DNA of 64,000 bases from NCBI RefSeq assembly GCF_018476525.1, contig NZ_JAHCST010000014.1, positions 1 to 64,000 on the forward strand. Reading direction: 5' to 3'. The notes beneath the pieces were generated by a model, which saw only the letters and a program-made list of their open reading frames with translations, made no database searches and had not been told where the DNA came from. Both the position numbers and the translations under genes were made by a program. Within the stretch, counting starts at the first letter, position 1. Each line of letters opens with the position of its first letter. This document shows positions 48,985 to 58,096 of this stretch, piece by piece. This stretch comes from Acrocarpospora catenulata. GTDB lineage: Bacteria; Actinomycetota; Actinomycetes; Streptosporangiales; Streptosporangiaceae.

Positions 48985-50415
48985 TTGCCGGCCCTCGTCC
49001 AGGCCCTCGCACCCGGCCGGGTCCTGACCCTGGTCGGTTCGTCCGGCACCGGCCGGACCACGCTGGCTGGTGCCGCGCTGGCCCGTTTCCACCATGAGCG
49101 GCGAGCGCGGATAGCCGTGTTCCCCAGAGGAATCGATCCGCGCCGGTTGCGGCGGACGGACCTCACCGACCGTTCGGGATACCTCATCGACGCCGGGGAC
49201 GCCGACTGGACGCGCACGGTGAACGAACCCGTGTTCCGGTATCTGCGTCATCTGGCCGCACGGTCCAGATGCGCCTTCATCGTGCTCATGAACGAACGGG
49301 CCCACCTCACCGAGGTCCAGCGGACGTCGAACGTCTTCACCCATGTTCCGCCGCCCGCGATCCAGGTATCCGAGCGATGCCTGGCATTCGGTCTCCGCGA
49401 TCAAGGAAGCGAGACAGCCGACAAGGATGCCGGTCGGCTCGCCCAGCATGAGCGGATCCGTGAGGAACTGGCCAATGGCACCCGCCCCGCGGAAGCACAC
49501 GCGCTGGCCGCGTCGATTCTCTGGCGTCACCGGCAGGGCGGGGCGCTGGACGAGGTCGTCACCGAGGTCTGCGACGAGCGGCCGGAACGGCTGCGTGAAC
49601 GCGCTCGTGAACTGCTGGCCCGCCGCGACGAGCCGGACGGGAGGGACAGGACGCACCGGCAGGGGAAGGAACCGTGGATCGAGGACAAGGCAGCCAGGGA
49701 GTCGCTGCACCGCCGGAGTTTCCTGCTGGCCCTCGCGGTCCTGGACGGAAAGCCGATGGTCACCGTCACCTCGGCGGCCCTGAAACTCGTCGAAGAGGTC
49801 GACGCCGTCCGCGATGATTCGACCACCCCGGAATCAACGTGGTCGGCCTTCGACGAATCCCTGGCAGGCTGGCTCACGTACGCGCAGGCGGAGGACGAGA
49901 ACCACGGCGACACCCCCGGGACCTGCCCGGAGACCACGCTGATGGAGGCGATCGAGAGATGCCGGCCGCGATTCCAGCGAGTGATCGAGGACAAGGTCCG
50001 GGAGGTGGCCAGGGACTTCGAGCCCCAGCACGCCAGGCACGCGGAGACCGAAGCCAACAGGCAGGTCCAGAGCGTCCGGGTCGTCCAGGACGACGTCCAG
50101 TTGGAGTGCGCGGCCGTGGTCCTCGTCGCCCGCGAACAGCCTGTCGTGCGGCGTCGTCCGCGCTTCATCCCCAGAATCACCGTCTCCCGCAGGACGGTGG
50201 CGCTCGTTACCGGTACCCTCCTGGTGGCGGTGACGGGGCTGGGCCTCCGCGGAGCCCCGGACGCGCCGGATTCGCGGGAGATCCGTGCCCAGGCAGAAGC
50301 CGTCGGCCAAGTACTGGGCGCCGACCAGGCGAACATGGCCGGTCGCGAGACGGCGCTCGGCGAGGAGCTATGGAACCCGATCGCGTCCGCCTACGGGTTG
50401 CGGCTCAGGGATTGA
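48985..50415 (+). CDS. STAND-like ATP-binding membrane protein, N-terminus uncertain
   Basis: 476 residues counted from TTG at 48985, but coding probably begins earlier (see preceding entry). The P-loop region reads LVGSSGTGRTT, with Arg in place of the Walker A Lys, which is frequent in this actinomycete family. A long, charged middle part follows and one membrane helix lies near residue 405 (RTVALVTGTLLVAVTGLGL). Function unknown; likely a signalling or conflict-type ATPase relative. Divergent from the SARP gene. Confidence 0.6.
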   Translation: MPALVQALAPGRVLTLVGSSGTGRTTLAGAALARFHHERRARIAVFPRGIDPRRLRRTDLTDRSGYLIDAGDADWTRTVNEPVFRYLRHLAARSRCAFIVLMNERAHLTEVQRTSNVFTHVPPPAIQVSERCLAFGLRDQGSETADKDAGRLAQHERIREELANGTRPAEAHALAASILWRHRQGGALDEVVTEVCDERPERLRERARELLARRDEPDGRDRTHRQGKEPWIEDKAARESLHRRSFLLALAVLDGKPMVTVTSAALKLVEEVDAVRDDSTTPESTWSAFDESLAGWLTYAQAEDENHGDTPGTCPETTLMEAIERCRPRFQRVIEDKVREVARDFEPQHARHAETEANRQVQSVRVVQDDVQLECAAVVLVAREQPVVRRRPRFIPRITVSRRTVALVTGTLLVAVTGLGLRGAPDAPDSREIRAQAEAVGQVLGADQANMAGRETALGEELWNPIASAYGLRLRD

Positions 50416-50580
50416 GCAATCCGACCGCATTCCCCACTGCGCCAAGGGGACAGTAATCATGGCAATGCTCGCATGGCGAAGGCGTGGCCATCGTGTCCTA
50501 CACGCGCTTCCAATCGCGACGGAGGATCCGTCGCTTCCCTTCGCCAGTTGCCGTGCCTGGCGCCGCCGGCGCGGCGTGCC

Positions 50581-51825
50581 TCAGAAGAGGATGGTTGGTG
50601 GCACCTCGTCGGCCAGGAAGTAACCTCCCGCGACTCCTGCCTTCCAGTCGCGGGAGTTGTGGTTCGCGACAGTGCGCGCATTGCGCCAGTGCCGGTCGAA
50701 GCCCAGCGTCCGGCTGGTGATGGAGCCGCCGGCGACGTCGAAGATCAGCTCACTGGCTCGGAGCGCGGACTCGATCGCTATGACGCCGGCCTGGGCGATG
50801 AGAATCGCGGACTCCGCACCCGCGGTGTGGGCCTCTGCTCCGGCAAGGCGCCACGACGCCTCCCAGTTCTCCGCAGCCAGCAGGACGACCGAGCGGGCCG
50901 CGAACGCGCGCGCGCCGATCTCGCCGACCGTGCGGCGGACGTAGTGATCGTCGATGCTCTTGTCCGCGGTGCTGTGCCTGATCGGACGAGCCTTCTCGCG
51001 AACGTACCAGACCGCGTCGTCGAACACACGTGCGGCGATACCGGCCTCCACGGCGGTCAGGTAGAGCTGTGCGCCGGAACCGTCCCGCCAGGGGTTGTCC
51101 TGAGCTGTCGTGTCGGTACTGGTGAGCTCTTCCTCGAAGACGCGGACGTTGGTGAGCCGGGTGGTGCCGCTTGCCGTGAGCCGTTGCCCGATGCCGTCGA
51201 AGTCGTCGATCCGTTCCACGCCCTCCCGGTCGACGGGAACGCGGAAGTACACGACATTGCCGTGCTCGTCCCTGGCGGTTCCACCGAACCAGGTCGCGTA
51301 CAGCGCACCGGTGGAGTAGTACTTCTCACCGTTGAGCAGGTAGCTGTCCCCGTCTCGTCGCAGCGTGGTGTTGATCGTGCCGGTCGGTCCTCCGGTGCGT
51401 TCGTTGTTGGTTCCGGAGAACAGGTGGCCGGCGCGAACCTGCTCCAGCAGTTCGGCTCGACCCGGGAAGTCGGTCCTGGCCGACAGCCGGCTGCCGGCCA
51501 GGAAGCTGCCCCTGAGCGCCTGCGCCAGGGCGGAGTCGGCGCGCGCGAGGTCGATGACGAAGTCGAAGAGGTCGCGTTGCGACCCGCCGGCTCCGCCGTC
51601 GGCGGCGGGAACCGCCAGGAGGAGGATGCCGGTGTCGATGAGCCGCCGCACCTCGTCGAACGCGAAGTCGTGGCTCTCCTCGCGCTCGCGGGCAGTCGCA
51701 CCGAGCCGGGCCAGCACGGGAGCGGCGGCGGCGCGGAGGCCGCTGACGGTCGGCACTCCGGTCAGTCTCGATTCGGCCGGGCGCGAACCATTGACGGCAG
51801 GGGGATCTACGGACTCGGTGGTCAT
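50581..51825 (-). CDS. Acyl-CoA dehydrogenase-fold flavin monooxygenase (DszC/SfnB-like)
   Basis: 414 residues from ATG at 51825 (AAGGAAG upstream). The acyl-CoA dehydrogenase fold is recognisable (LIDTGILLLAVPAADGGAGGSQRDLFD, LLNGEKYYSTGALYATWF, SITSRTLGFDRHWRNARTV). The HRHWRN-like end and the absence of a catalytic Glu pattern are typical of FMNH2-dependent oxygenases such as DszC or SfnB, which oxidise thiophenes or sulfones. Lies 90 bases from the aldo/keto reductase gene on the same strand, in a sulfur-scavenging block. Confidence 0.85.
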   Translation of the reverse strand: MTTESVDPPAVNGSRPAESRLTGVPTVSGLRAAAAPVLARLGATAREREESHDFAFDEVRRLIDTGILLLAVPAADGGAGGSQRDLFDFVIDLARADSALAQALRGSFLAGSRLSARTDFPGRAELLEQVRAGHLFSGTNNERTGGPTGTINTTLRRDGDSYLLNGEKYYSTGALYATWFGGTARDEHGNVVYFRVPVDREGVERIDDFDGIGQRLTASGTTRLTNVRVFEEELTSTDTTAQDNPWRDGSGAQLYLTAVEAGIAARVFDDAVWYVREKARPIRHSTADKSIDDHYVRRTVGEIGARAFAARSVVLLAAENWEASWRLAGAEAHTAGAESAILIAQAGVIAIESALRASELIFDVAGGSITSRTLGFDRHWRNARTVANHNSRDWKAGVAGGYFLADEVPPTILF

Positions 51826-51915
51826 CGGCTTCCTTCTGCGGATTTGGAACATTTTCTCGATCGACCGTGCCGGGGCGGCGCGCCGACAGTCACTGACCTC
51901 GGCGCGCCTCCCGGG

Positions 51916-52854
51916 CTACGTCCCGGCCGTGAATCCCGCCGCGCCAATCCGCCGCCAAGCCTCCGCCTGGATGTCCTGCGGCAGCGGCCCGCGCCGCACG
52001 GCTCGCGCGTTCGAACGGATGTGGTCGGGATTCGCGGATCCCGCGATCACCGAGCTGATGTGCGTGTTCCCCAGCAGGAGACGGAGCAGGAAGCCCGGAA
52101 CGGTGTCCCCGTCGGACAGATCCTCCAGCGGGACCGAGGAGGGGGCGACTTCGGCTCCAGCGGCCGTCGGCTTGGGCCGGCTCAACCCCTGAGCTACTCC
52201 CCCACGAACAATCACTCCCGCGGAACGCTCCCCGGCAATGCCGAGGTACGGCTCGAGCGCCCGCTCGAACGGAGAATACGGAAGCTGGTAGGCCTGGAAC
52301 TCCTTGATCTTGAGATGCGCGGGAAAGTGCGGAAGGACCGACGAGATGCCAATGGCCCGGACCTTCCCTTCGTCTCGCAACCGAATCAGTGCGTCCAACG
52401 TCCCCTGCGACTCCAGGATCTCCGGCGAGGGGCTGGCATGAAGCTGCAGGAGGTCCAGATGATCGGTCCTCAGCCGGGTAAGACTCTGCTCCACTCCCCG
52501 GCGGATGTGCTCCGGGCTGAAGTCGTGAGGGAGGAGCCCCGGCGGGGCGGTGGGCTGGTGCTCCAGCGGGCATCCCGCTTTCGTGGCCAGCAGAAATTCA
52601 TCCCGCCGACCGGAGATCGCCTCGCCGATGATCTCCTCGGAGAGCCCGTAGTCGATGGAGGTGTCGATGAAGGTGATCCCTTCATCGAGCACCGTGTTGA
52701 GTACTTCATGCGCGACCTCCCGGGAAAGCGGGCGGGGGCGCCGGTGCACATCGGCGCCACCACGCAACTCCATCGCGCCATAGCCGAGAAAGGTGACCAA
52801 CGGTCCTGCCGCCCAAAGAGGGCGCAGCGGCAGCGTGTCACTCGATGCGTTCAC
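51916..52854 (-). CDS. Aldo/keto reductase
   Basis: 312 residues. Catalytic tetrad visible: Asp and Tyr in FIDTSIDYG, Lys in LATKAG, His in LLQLHAS. The NADPH-binding end (SVIAGSANPDHI) is present. Reduces aldehydes or ketones, perhaps the aldehyde freed when the C-S bond of a sulfonate is cut. Co-directional with the DszC-like gene. Confidence 0.88.
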   Translation of the reverse strand: MNASSDTLPLRPLWAAGPLVTFLGYGAMELRGGADVHRRPRPLSREVAHEVLNTVLDEGITFIDTSIDYGLSEEIIGEAISGRRDEFLLATKAGCPLEHQPTAPPGLLPHDFSPEHIRRGVEQSLTRLRTDHLDLLQLHASPSPEILESQGTLDALIRLRDEGKVRAIGISSVLPHFPAHLKIKEFQAYQLPYSPFERALEPYLGIAGERSAGVIVRGGVAQGLSRPKPTAAGAEVAPSSVPLEDLSDGDTVPGFLLRLLLGNTHISSVIAGSANPDHIRSNARAVRRGPLPQDIQAEAWRRIGAAGFTAGT

Positions 52855-52988
52855 AAACTTCTCCGTCTCACCGACAACGACGACGTGGCCGTCAGGGCCA
52901 CCATCGCCCAGTTGGAGTGGCGGCGATCACTGGGGTTGGATCGCCGTTTGAATAATCCGGTGCCCGCGGGCCTGGCTCTCGTACTGAT

Positions 52989-53039
52989 GTGAAGGTTCGT
53001 GAGCGGCTCCTGGACGTGGCCGAGGAGTTGTCCGCTCAA
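52989..53039 (+). pseudogene. TetR-family N-terminal scrap
   Basis: From GTG at 52989 the text is MKVRERLLDVAEELSAQ, the usual first helix of TetR regulators. After 17 residues the resemblance ends abruptly where the convergent gene begins (53036). Only the start of the gene seems to survive a deletion. Short, so moderate confidence. Confidence 0.4.
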
Positions 53040-53719
53040 ACAAGGGTCTGGGACCGGCCACCGCGCGGATCACGGTCGAGCGGGATCAGGTCATCGGCGT
53101 GGAAGGTCACTGCGGCCAGCGTGACCACCCATGCGTGGCTGGTCTCCGCATCGTCAGCGGCCGGCTGCCAGCTGACGCCCTGGCGGTGGGTCGGGATCGC
53201 GATCAGCCCGCCAATATCTGGGTCCCAGGCGAGGACAGTGGTATAGAAGCCGGGAAAGTGGCCGACCTCGATCTCGCCGTGGGCACGTCGCAGCGGCTGC
53301 TCCGGACCGGGAGCCGCGCCGTCACCCCAGCTCCACGCTCGGACGCCGGAAGCGAAGGTCACCAGATCGCCACGGCCGATGTCCCCGAGCACAGCGTTTC
53401 TGGCACGGCCCGGCTCAAGGGTCGGCAGGAACTCCACTGCCGTGACGTGCTCGCGGAGCACGGCCGCGAGTTCGGAGTCAAGGGCCTCCAGGGACGTCAG
53501 CAATCGGCTACCGGCCCCGGGCGACCCGCCTGCCACGGCTCCAGCACGAAGCGTCACCAGGTGGTCGAGTGCCTCACGAAGCCGTGCTATCCGTATTCCG
53601 TCGGGCCCCTCAGCCGTAGTACCGACAGGGAGAGAGGGGTCGTCGAGAATCTCGCGTAGTGCCGCGACCGACTTCTCGTCGAGGGCGGCGGTGGACGCGA
53701 CATCCGGGATTCCAGTCAT
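53036..53719 (-). CDS. Unrecognised protein in the sulfur block
   Basis: 227 residues from ATG at 53719 (an ATG at 53794 would lie inside the DyP-like gene). An N-terminal helical part (LREILDDPSLPVGTTAEGPDGIRIARLREALDHL) is followed by a beta-rich part: RAWSWGDG, LRRAHGEIEVGHFPGFYTTVLAWDP, GGLIAIPTHRQGVSWQPA. The second part has a faint resemblance to the middle domain of acyl-CoA dehydrogenase-fold oxygenases; no catalytic residue can be named. Follows the DyP-like gene with a gap of four bases. Confidence 0.6.
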   Translation of the reverse strand: MTGIPDVASTAALDEKSVAALREILDDPSLPVGTTAEGPDGIRIARLREALDHLVTLRAGAVAGGSPGAGSRLLTSLEALDSELAAVLREHVTAVEFLPTLEPGRARNAVLGDIGRGDLVTFASGVRAWSWGDGAAPGPEQPLRRAHGEIEVGHFPGFYTTVLAWDPDIGGLIAIPTHRQGVSWQPAADDAETSHAWVVTLAAVTFHADDLIPLDRDPRGGRSQTLV

Positions 53720-53723
53720 GGTC

Positions 53724-54782
53724 TCAATTCCGGTGATGCGGGTAGGCGCGCGATTCGCGGGGCGGAATCCCGGCCGTCGCGCGGTGCGTGACATCGAAGA
53801 ACGCGTTGATGCCGTTGCGCCGGCGGGCCCCGACCGAGTGGTGATAGCCCGTGCCGTCCGCGGCGTTCATGGTCGCGCGTGTGTTGTTGAAGTCGCGGAG
53901 TTCGCGCTGCAACGAGACGAAGTGCGTGCCCGGCTTGCCGTCCTCGACCGTGGCGAAGTCACGGCGATTGATCACCGGCACGTTGTCGACCCTCGCCCGG
54001 GCGGCCGCTTGCGCGTGCCCCACGATCCCGTGCTCGCGGACCGTCCGCTCGTACGACTCGTAGTCGCTCGGAGCGTCGTCGGAGAATCCATCCGCTTCGG
54101 CCGCCGTCACTGTCGGTGCGTAGAGGAGCGCCGCCTGCTCGTCACGGTCCTTGGCGTGCCATCGGTCCACATCGAGTTCGATCCGGCTGACGTGTTGCGT
54201 GGTGCCTCCGGCCAGCGGACCAGACAAGATCGTGATCGACTCTTCGGTGGCCTGATTACCGCGGAGCACGGAATGGAAACCGAGCAGGAGTGGCGCTGTC
54301 TTCGGCACGTTGAGATGGGGCAATGCCTCGCTCGCGAGCCCCGCGCCGACGAAGCCGGTGCGGAACTCGCGGACCTTCAGGTGCTCGCCCACGCCGTCAT
54401 TCCCGAAGAGGATCTCGGTGGCCGACTCGATCACGTCCTGGTGGTCACTGGCGAGGTGGAAGATCGCGTGGGGTGTCTCCAGGACGGGGTCCTCCCAACG
54501 TGACATCTTGGACGGGACGGCGATCAGGCCGACGTGGTCCGTGCGCTCGTCCCACCAGGCCGGGCCCCAGCCGAGGGTGGTCAGCAGACCGTCCGGACCA
54601 TAGGCGTAGCGCTCCTCAAGCGAACCCAGCCGCGACTCCAGCAGTCGCGCGGCGTCCTCGTCGGGGCTCTCGACCAGGTCGAGGAGGATCAGGCGGTGAT
54701 GACGAGGCGGCACCGGGCGTCCCAGCTCGTCGCGTCCGAACGTCGCCTCCCACTCGTGCTGGCCTGCGGGCAGGTTGCTCAT
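53724..54782 (-). CDS. DyP-type peroxidase-like protein
   Basis: 352 residues. LILLDLVESPDEDAARLLESRLGSLEERY, GLLTTLGWGPAWWDE, LGFHSVLRGNQA, GGTTQHVSRIELDVDRWHAKDRDEQ and HGIVGHAQAA...NRRDFA follow the order of dye-decolourising peroxidases and their DUF7405 relatives. The His in VGHAQ would be the heme ligand; the GxxDG catalytic Asp motif is not obvious. No Tat signal. It may degrade or bind heme, or have moved to another role in sulfur metabolism. Overlaps the NmrA-like gene by 4 bases. Confidence 0.6.
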   Translation of the reverse strand: MSNLPAGQHEWEATFGRDELGRPVPPRHHRLILLDLVESPDEDAARLLESRLGSLEERYAYGPDGLLTTLGWGPAWWDERTDHVGLIAVPSKMSRWEDPVLETPHAIFHLASDHQDVIESATEILFGNDGVGEHLKVREFRTGFVGAGLASEALPHLNVPKTAPLLLGFHSVLRGNQATEESITILSGPLAGGTTQHVSRIELDVDRWHAKDRDEQAALLYAPTVTAAEADGFSDDAPSDYESYERTVREHGIVGHAQAAARARVDNVPVINRRDFATVEDGKPGTHFVSLQRELRDFNNTRATMNAADGTGYHHSVGARRRNGINAFFDVTHRATAGIPPRESRAYPHHRN

Positions 54783-55501
54783 CCCGCCACCAACTCCCGG
54801 GCGAACTGCGCCTCGAAGTCGGGCACGAGCTTCGCGAACTGGCCGGCGATGTCGCTGCTCTCGGCGCCGGGGATGCTGAGGTTGTAGACCGCCGCGGTGC
54901 GCCCGATCGACACCTCGGGACTCTCGATGGCGGCCAGCGCGGCACGGGCCAGCGACTCGGTGCTGACCAGCCCGTCGGCATACTGATCCTGGGTCAGCCG
55001 GATCTGGTACGACGGATCATGGATCGCGGAGAGCCACGTGGCGCGAAGGATGGTCCAGGGATTGCGCCCGGCGCGAAGATGCGCCTCCAGTGCGCGCAGC
55101 GCGAGTGCGTGGACCCGGTAGTTGCGGTGGTTGACACCGTGGCCGGTGAGGAAGTGCGACAGCAACACGACATGAACGTCGGGCCGGTCGGTGCTGAGCC
55201 GGTCCAGCACCCGGTGGCCGATCGTGCGTCCAGCGGTGGGCCCGTCCTCGGGCTGCGCCATCACTCCCGAGCCACCGTTCAGCGAAGGAGAGAGGATCAG
55301 CGCGTTCGCTCCGGCAAGGAGGCGGTCCAGTTCGGCCTCGGTCACACCGCCGTCGGCGGGACGGGTGTAGCGGTGCCCGCGATCGCGCGCCAGCCGTTCG
55401 GCGATCTCGCGCGCGCCCCAGCCGCCGGCACGGTTGATCAGATGGAACTCGGTGGTGGTGGCCTCGGCGTACACCGGGCCCAGTTCGACGATGTTGACCA
55501 T
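54779..55501 (-). CDS. NmrA/atypical SDR-like protein
   Basis: 240 residues from ATG at 55501. YRVHALALRALEAHLRAGRNPWTILRATWLS is the NmrA/atypical-SDR wording, and QDQYADGLVSTESLARAALAAIESPE continues it. The N-terminal GxxGxxG loop is missing, so cofactor binding is doubtful. First gene of a three-gene - operon with the DyP-like protein. Confidence 0.6.
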   Translation of the reverse strand: MVNIVELGPVYAEATTTEFHLINRAGGWGAREIAERLARDRGHRYTRPADGGVTEAELDRLLAGANALILSPSLNGGSGVMAQPEDGPTAGRTIGHRVLDRLSTDRPDVHVVLLSHFLTGHGVNHRNYRVHALALRALEAHLRAGRNPWTILRATWLSAIHDPSYQIRLTQDQYADGLVSTESLARAALAAIESPEVSIGRTAAVYNLSIPGAESSDIAGQFAKLVPDFEAQFARELVAG

Positions 55502-55540
55502 TGATACCGACTTTCTCGCTGGATGGCCCATCTTGGGGTA

Positions 55541-55580
55541 GTTTATCTATATATTTCCTACTTGAATACCATAGATTGAA
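55541..55580. promoter_or_regulatory. AT-rich divergent promoter region with a shared sulfur-locus motif
   Basis: ATTTCCTACT at 55553-55562 is identical (reverse strand) to 11641-11650 before ssuC. It is followed by TTGAATACC, loosely like the region-5 operator. The segment GTTTATCTATATATTT supplies -10-like sequences for either direction. Confidence 0.4.
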
Positions 55581-55612
55581 ACCCGCGTCCGATCGTCCCA
55601 TGGGGGAAATCC

Positions 55613-56458
55613 GTGTCCAGCACCAGTAGCGCCGTCGACACCAGCGACGTCGTCATCACCGCCGAGCAGCTGCGAGATCAGCTGCACTCCGGGCGACCCG
55701 TGGTGATCCTGGAGGTGCGCCGCGAACCGTCCGACGAGGAGGAGTCGTCCGAGAGTCGCCTGCCAGGAGCACAGCTGGTGACGCTGACGACCGAACTGGT
55801 GGGGCCGAGAACGGCAGACTCGGGCGATTTCCCGCTGCCGACCGAGGACCAGATCCAGGACGCGGTGCGCCGCTGGGGTATCGACGACGACACCCTCGTG
55901 GTGGTCTACAGCCGCGAGGCTCCGGCGCTGGCCTCGCGAGCATGGTGGACACTGCGCTGGGCGGGCGTCCCTGACGTACGCTACCTCGACGGCGGCCTCC
56001 CTGCCTGGATCGCCATCGGTGGCGAGGTGAGCAGCGAAGTTCCCGCCATCCGGAAGGGCTCCTTCACGGTCGCTCCCGGGTCGCTCCCCGTCCTCAGCAC
56101 CGAGGCGGCTGGCGCGCTGGCACGGTCGGGCGTGCTGCTCGACGCGCGTGACGACGCGAGGTACTCCGGCCATCCCGAGGGAGGCCACATCCCGGGTGCG
56201 CGGAGTCTTCCCGCTTCGCGCAATCTCGGCGCCGACGGTCTGCTCAAGAGCGAGGAAGAGCTGCGAACGGCGTACGAGGCGGCGGGGCTGAACGAACAGG
56301 CGCAATGGGGTGCCTACTGCGGCGGCGGCACGGCGGCGACGCTCAATGTGCTCGCGCTGGCAAGGCTCGGCATCACGGCCGCGCTCTATCCGGGCTCGTT
56401 CTCGGCGTGGAGTTCCGACCCGTCACGTCCGGTGGCGAAAGGAAACGAACCAGGCTGA
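55613..56458 (+). CDS. Thiosulfate/3-mercaptopyruvate sulfurtransferase (two rhodanese domains)
   Basis: 281 residues; GTG start with GGGGGAAA upstream. Two rhodanese domains; the active Cys is in WGAYCGGGTAAT near residue 241, and the first domain lacks one, as normal. Transfers sulfane sulfur from thiosulfate or mercaptopyruvate to an acceptor. First gene of the + sulfur operon of region 7. Confidence 0.92.
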   Translation: MSSTSSAVDTSDVVITAEQLRDQLHSGRPVVILEVRREPSDEEESSESRLPGAQLVTLTTELVGPRTADSGDFPLPTEDQIQDAVRRWGIDDDTLVVVYSREAPALASRAWWTLRWAGVPDVRYLDGGLPAWIAIGGEVSSEVPAIRKGSFTVAPGSLPVLSTEAAGALARSGVLLDARDDARYSGHPEGGHIPGARSLPASRNLGADGLLKSEEELRTAYEAAGLNEQAQWGAYCGGGTAATLNVLALARLGITAALYPGSFSAWSSDPSRPVAKGNEPG

Positions 56459-56497
56459 CACCGCGCCGACGGGGCCCGCGATGCCCCGGTTGGCGAC

Positions 56498-57988
56498 ATG
56501 AGCCACGCGGTTCCGAGTTGGTCGAAAGAGATGAGTTGTCTTGCCGTGGATCGAAACACCGCTGCCGATGAGCACGCCGTACGCGTGCTGCGTCATTTCG
56601 GTCCGGACCCAGCCAACTGGGTCCGCCCGAGCGAGGCAGATCACGACGTCGTGGTGGTCGGCGCAGGACAATCCGGCCTTGGGATCGGCTTCGCTCTCCG
56701 CCGCGCCGGCATCGGCCGAGTCTCCGTCATCGACGCCGCCCCACCTGGCCAGACCGGGGTGTGGACCACGACCGCCCGAATGGCGAGTCTGCGCACTCCG
56801 AAGAACTGGCCGGAGCCGGAGTTCGGCTTTCCGGAGCTCAGCTTCCAGGCCTGGTACGAGCTGACCCACGGGGAGCGTGCCTACCAGGACCTGACGCGCA
56901 TTCCCCGGCTCGACTGGGCGCGGTACATCGACTGGATCGAGCGCCACATCGGCGTCCCGGTCCGCCACCACACCCGTCTGACCGGCATCAGGCCCGTCAC
57001 GGACCGCCTGGAGTTGTCCCTTGCCATCCGGCATTCGGACGGCACCGAGACAACGGTCGCCGAGACCGCCAGAAAGCTGGTGCTGGCCAACGGCGTTGAG
57101 GGGACCGGCGGCCCCTACCTGCCCCCCGAACTCGACGGTCTGCCCCAGCGGCTGCTCGCCCACACCGGCCATCACATCGACTTCACGGCCCTCGTGGGGA
57201 AGACGATCGGTGTGCTGGGCGCCGCCGCGTCGGCCATGGACGCCGCGGGAACGGCCCTGGAGGCCGGCGCCAGGGAAGTGCATCTGTTCACCCGCCGCCC
57301 CGACCTGCTCATCCAGAAGGAAGCCGCCTCGCCGTTCGCCGACGCCGGGGCCCGGGACAACTACCATCGCCGTGGCGACGCCGCGCGTTGGCGGGATCGG
57401 GTGCTCGCCAGTCGGCGCGGCCGAAGCGCCCCGCTGGAGTCGGTCATCCGCGCGGCCGCCTTCCCGGGATTGCGCGTACACCTGAGCGCACCCTGGCTTT
57501 CTGCGCGGGCAGAGGGCGACGGGGTACGCGTCGAGGCGGCCGACGGCTCGCACCGGTTCGACTTCGTGATAGCCGGGACGGGCTACCGGTACGACCCGGC
57601 CACCCGCGAGGAACTGCGCGGGATCGCGGGCGAGATCGCGCTGTGGGCCGATCGCCATCAGCCGCCGGCCGACCTCCACGACGAGGCACTGGCGCGGACG
57701 CCGTACCTCAGCGACGGCTTCCACCTCGTGGAGAAAACGCCAGGCACGGCGCCGTGGATCAGCCGGATCCACGTGTTCTCGGCAGCCGCGCACCTGAGCT
57801 TCGGCTACCCGATCGGTGACGTGCAGAGCCTCGCGCCCGGCATCCCCCGCCTGGTCGACGCTCTCGGTCGCGACCTGTTCTTCGAAGACCAGCGGTCCCC
57901 CGCGGCGCCGGCGCCGGCCCAGAAGCCGGAGTCACTCAGGGATCACTACGCGCACGCGATCTGGTCGCCTGAGCCCAGCGGGCACTGA
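56498..57988 (+). CDS. FAD/NAD(P)-binding monooxygenase-like protein
   Basis: 496 residues. First Rossmann motif VVVGAGQSGLGIGFAL (~52-67), second IGVLGAAASAMDAAGTAL (~243-260), and VIAGTGYRYDPATREEL. Similar in layout to flavin-containing or N-hydroxylating monooxygenases. MASLRTPKNWPEPEFG is typical of a branch found with rhodaneses and sulfur genes. Could oxidise a thiol or thioether. 39 bases after the rhodanese. Confidence 0.82.
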   Translation: MSHAVPSWSKEMSCLAVDRNTAADEHAVRVLRHFGPDPANWVRPSEADHDVVVVGAGQSGLGIGFALRRAGIGRVSVIDAAPPGQTGVWTTTARMASLRTPKNWPEPEFGFPELSFQAWYELTHGERAYQDLTRIPRLDWARYIDWIERHIGVPVRHHTRLTGIRPVTDRLELSLAIRHSDGTETTVAETARKLVLANGVEGTGGPYLPPELDGLPQRLLAHTGHHIDFTALVGKTIGVLGAAASAMDAAGTALEAGAREVHLFTRRPDLLIQKEAASPFADAGARDNYHRRGDAARWRDRVLASRRGRSAPLESVIRAAAFPGLRVHLSAPWLSARAEGDGVRVEAADGSHRFDFVIAGTGYRYDPATREELRGIAGEIALWADRHQPPADLHDEALARTPYLSDGFHLVEKTPGTAPWISRIHVFSAAAHLSFGYPIGDVQSLAPGIPRLVDALGRDLFFEDQRSPAAPAPAQKPESLRDHYAHAIWSPEPSGH

Positions 57989-58096
57989 CCCGGCGCCCCT
58001 CCTGACTTCCCTGGCGAAATTAAAGATCCGGAACGAGAAGGCCAGTCCGCACGGTCGGCCAGTTGCGGGATCGACGGACAACCAAAGGAGACGATC

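Noticed and set aside
52851-53039. 62-codon - frame between the aldo/keto reductase and the unknown gene
   Set aside because: Basic low-complexity text, no ribosome site, and it lies antisense to the TetR scrap.
55561-55569. Fifth GntR operator copy (CTTGAATACC) before the rhodanese gene
   Set aside because: One arm matches, but spacing and the other arm do not fit; likely chance in an AT-rich promoter.
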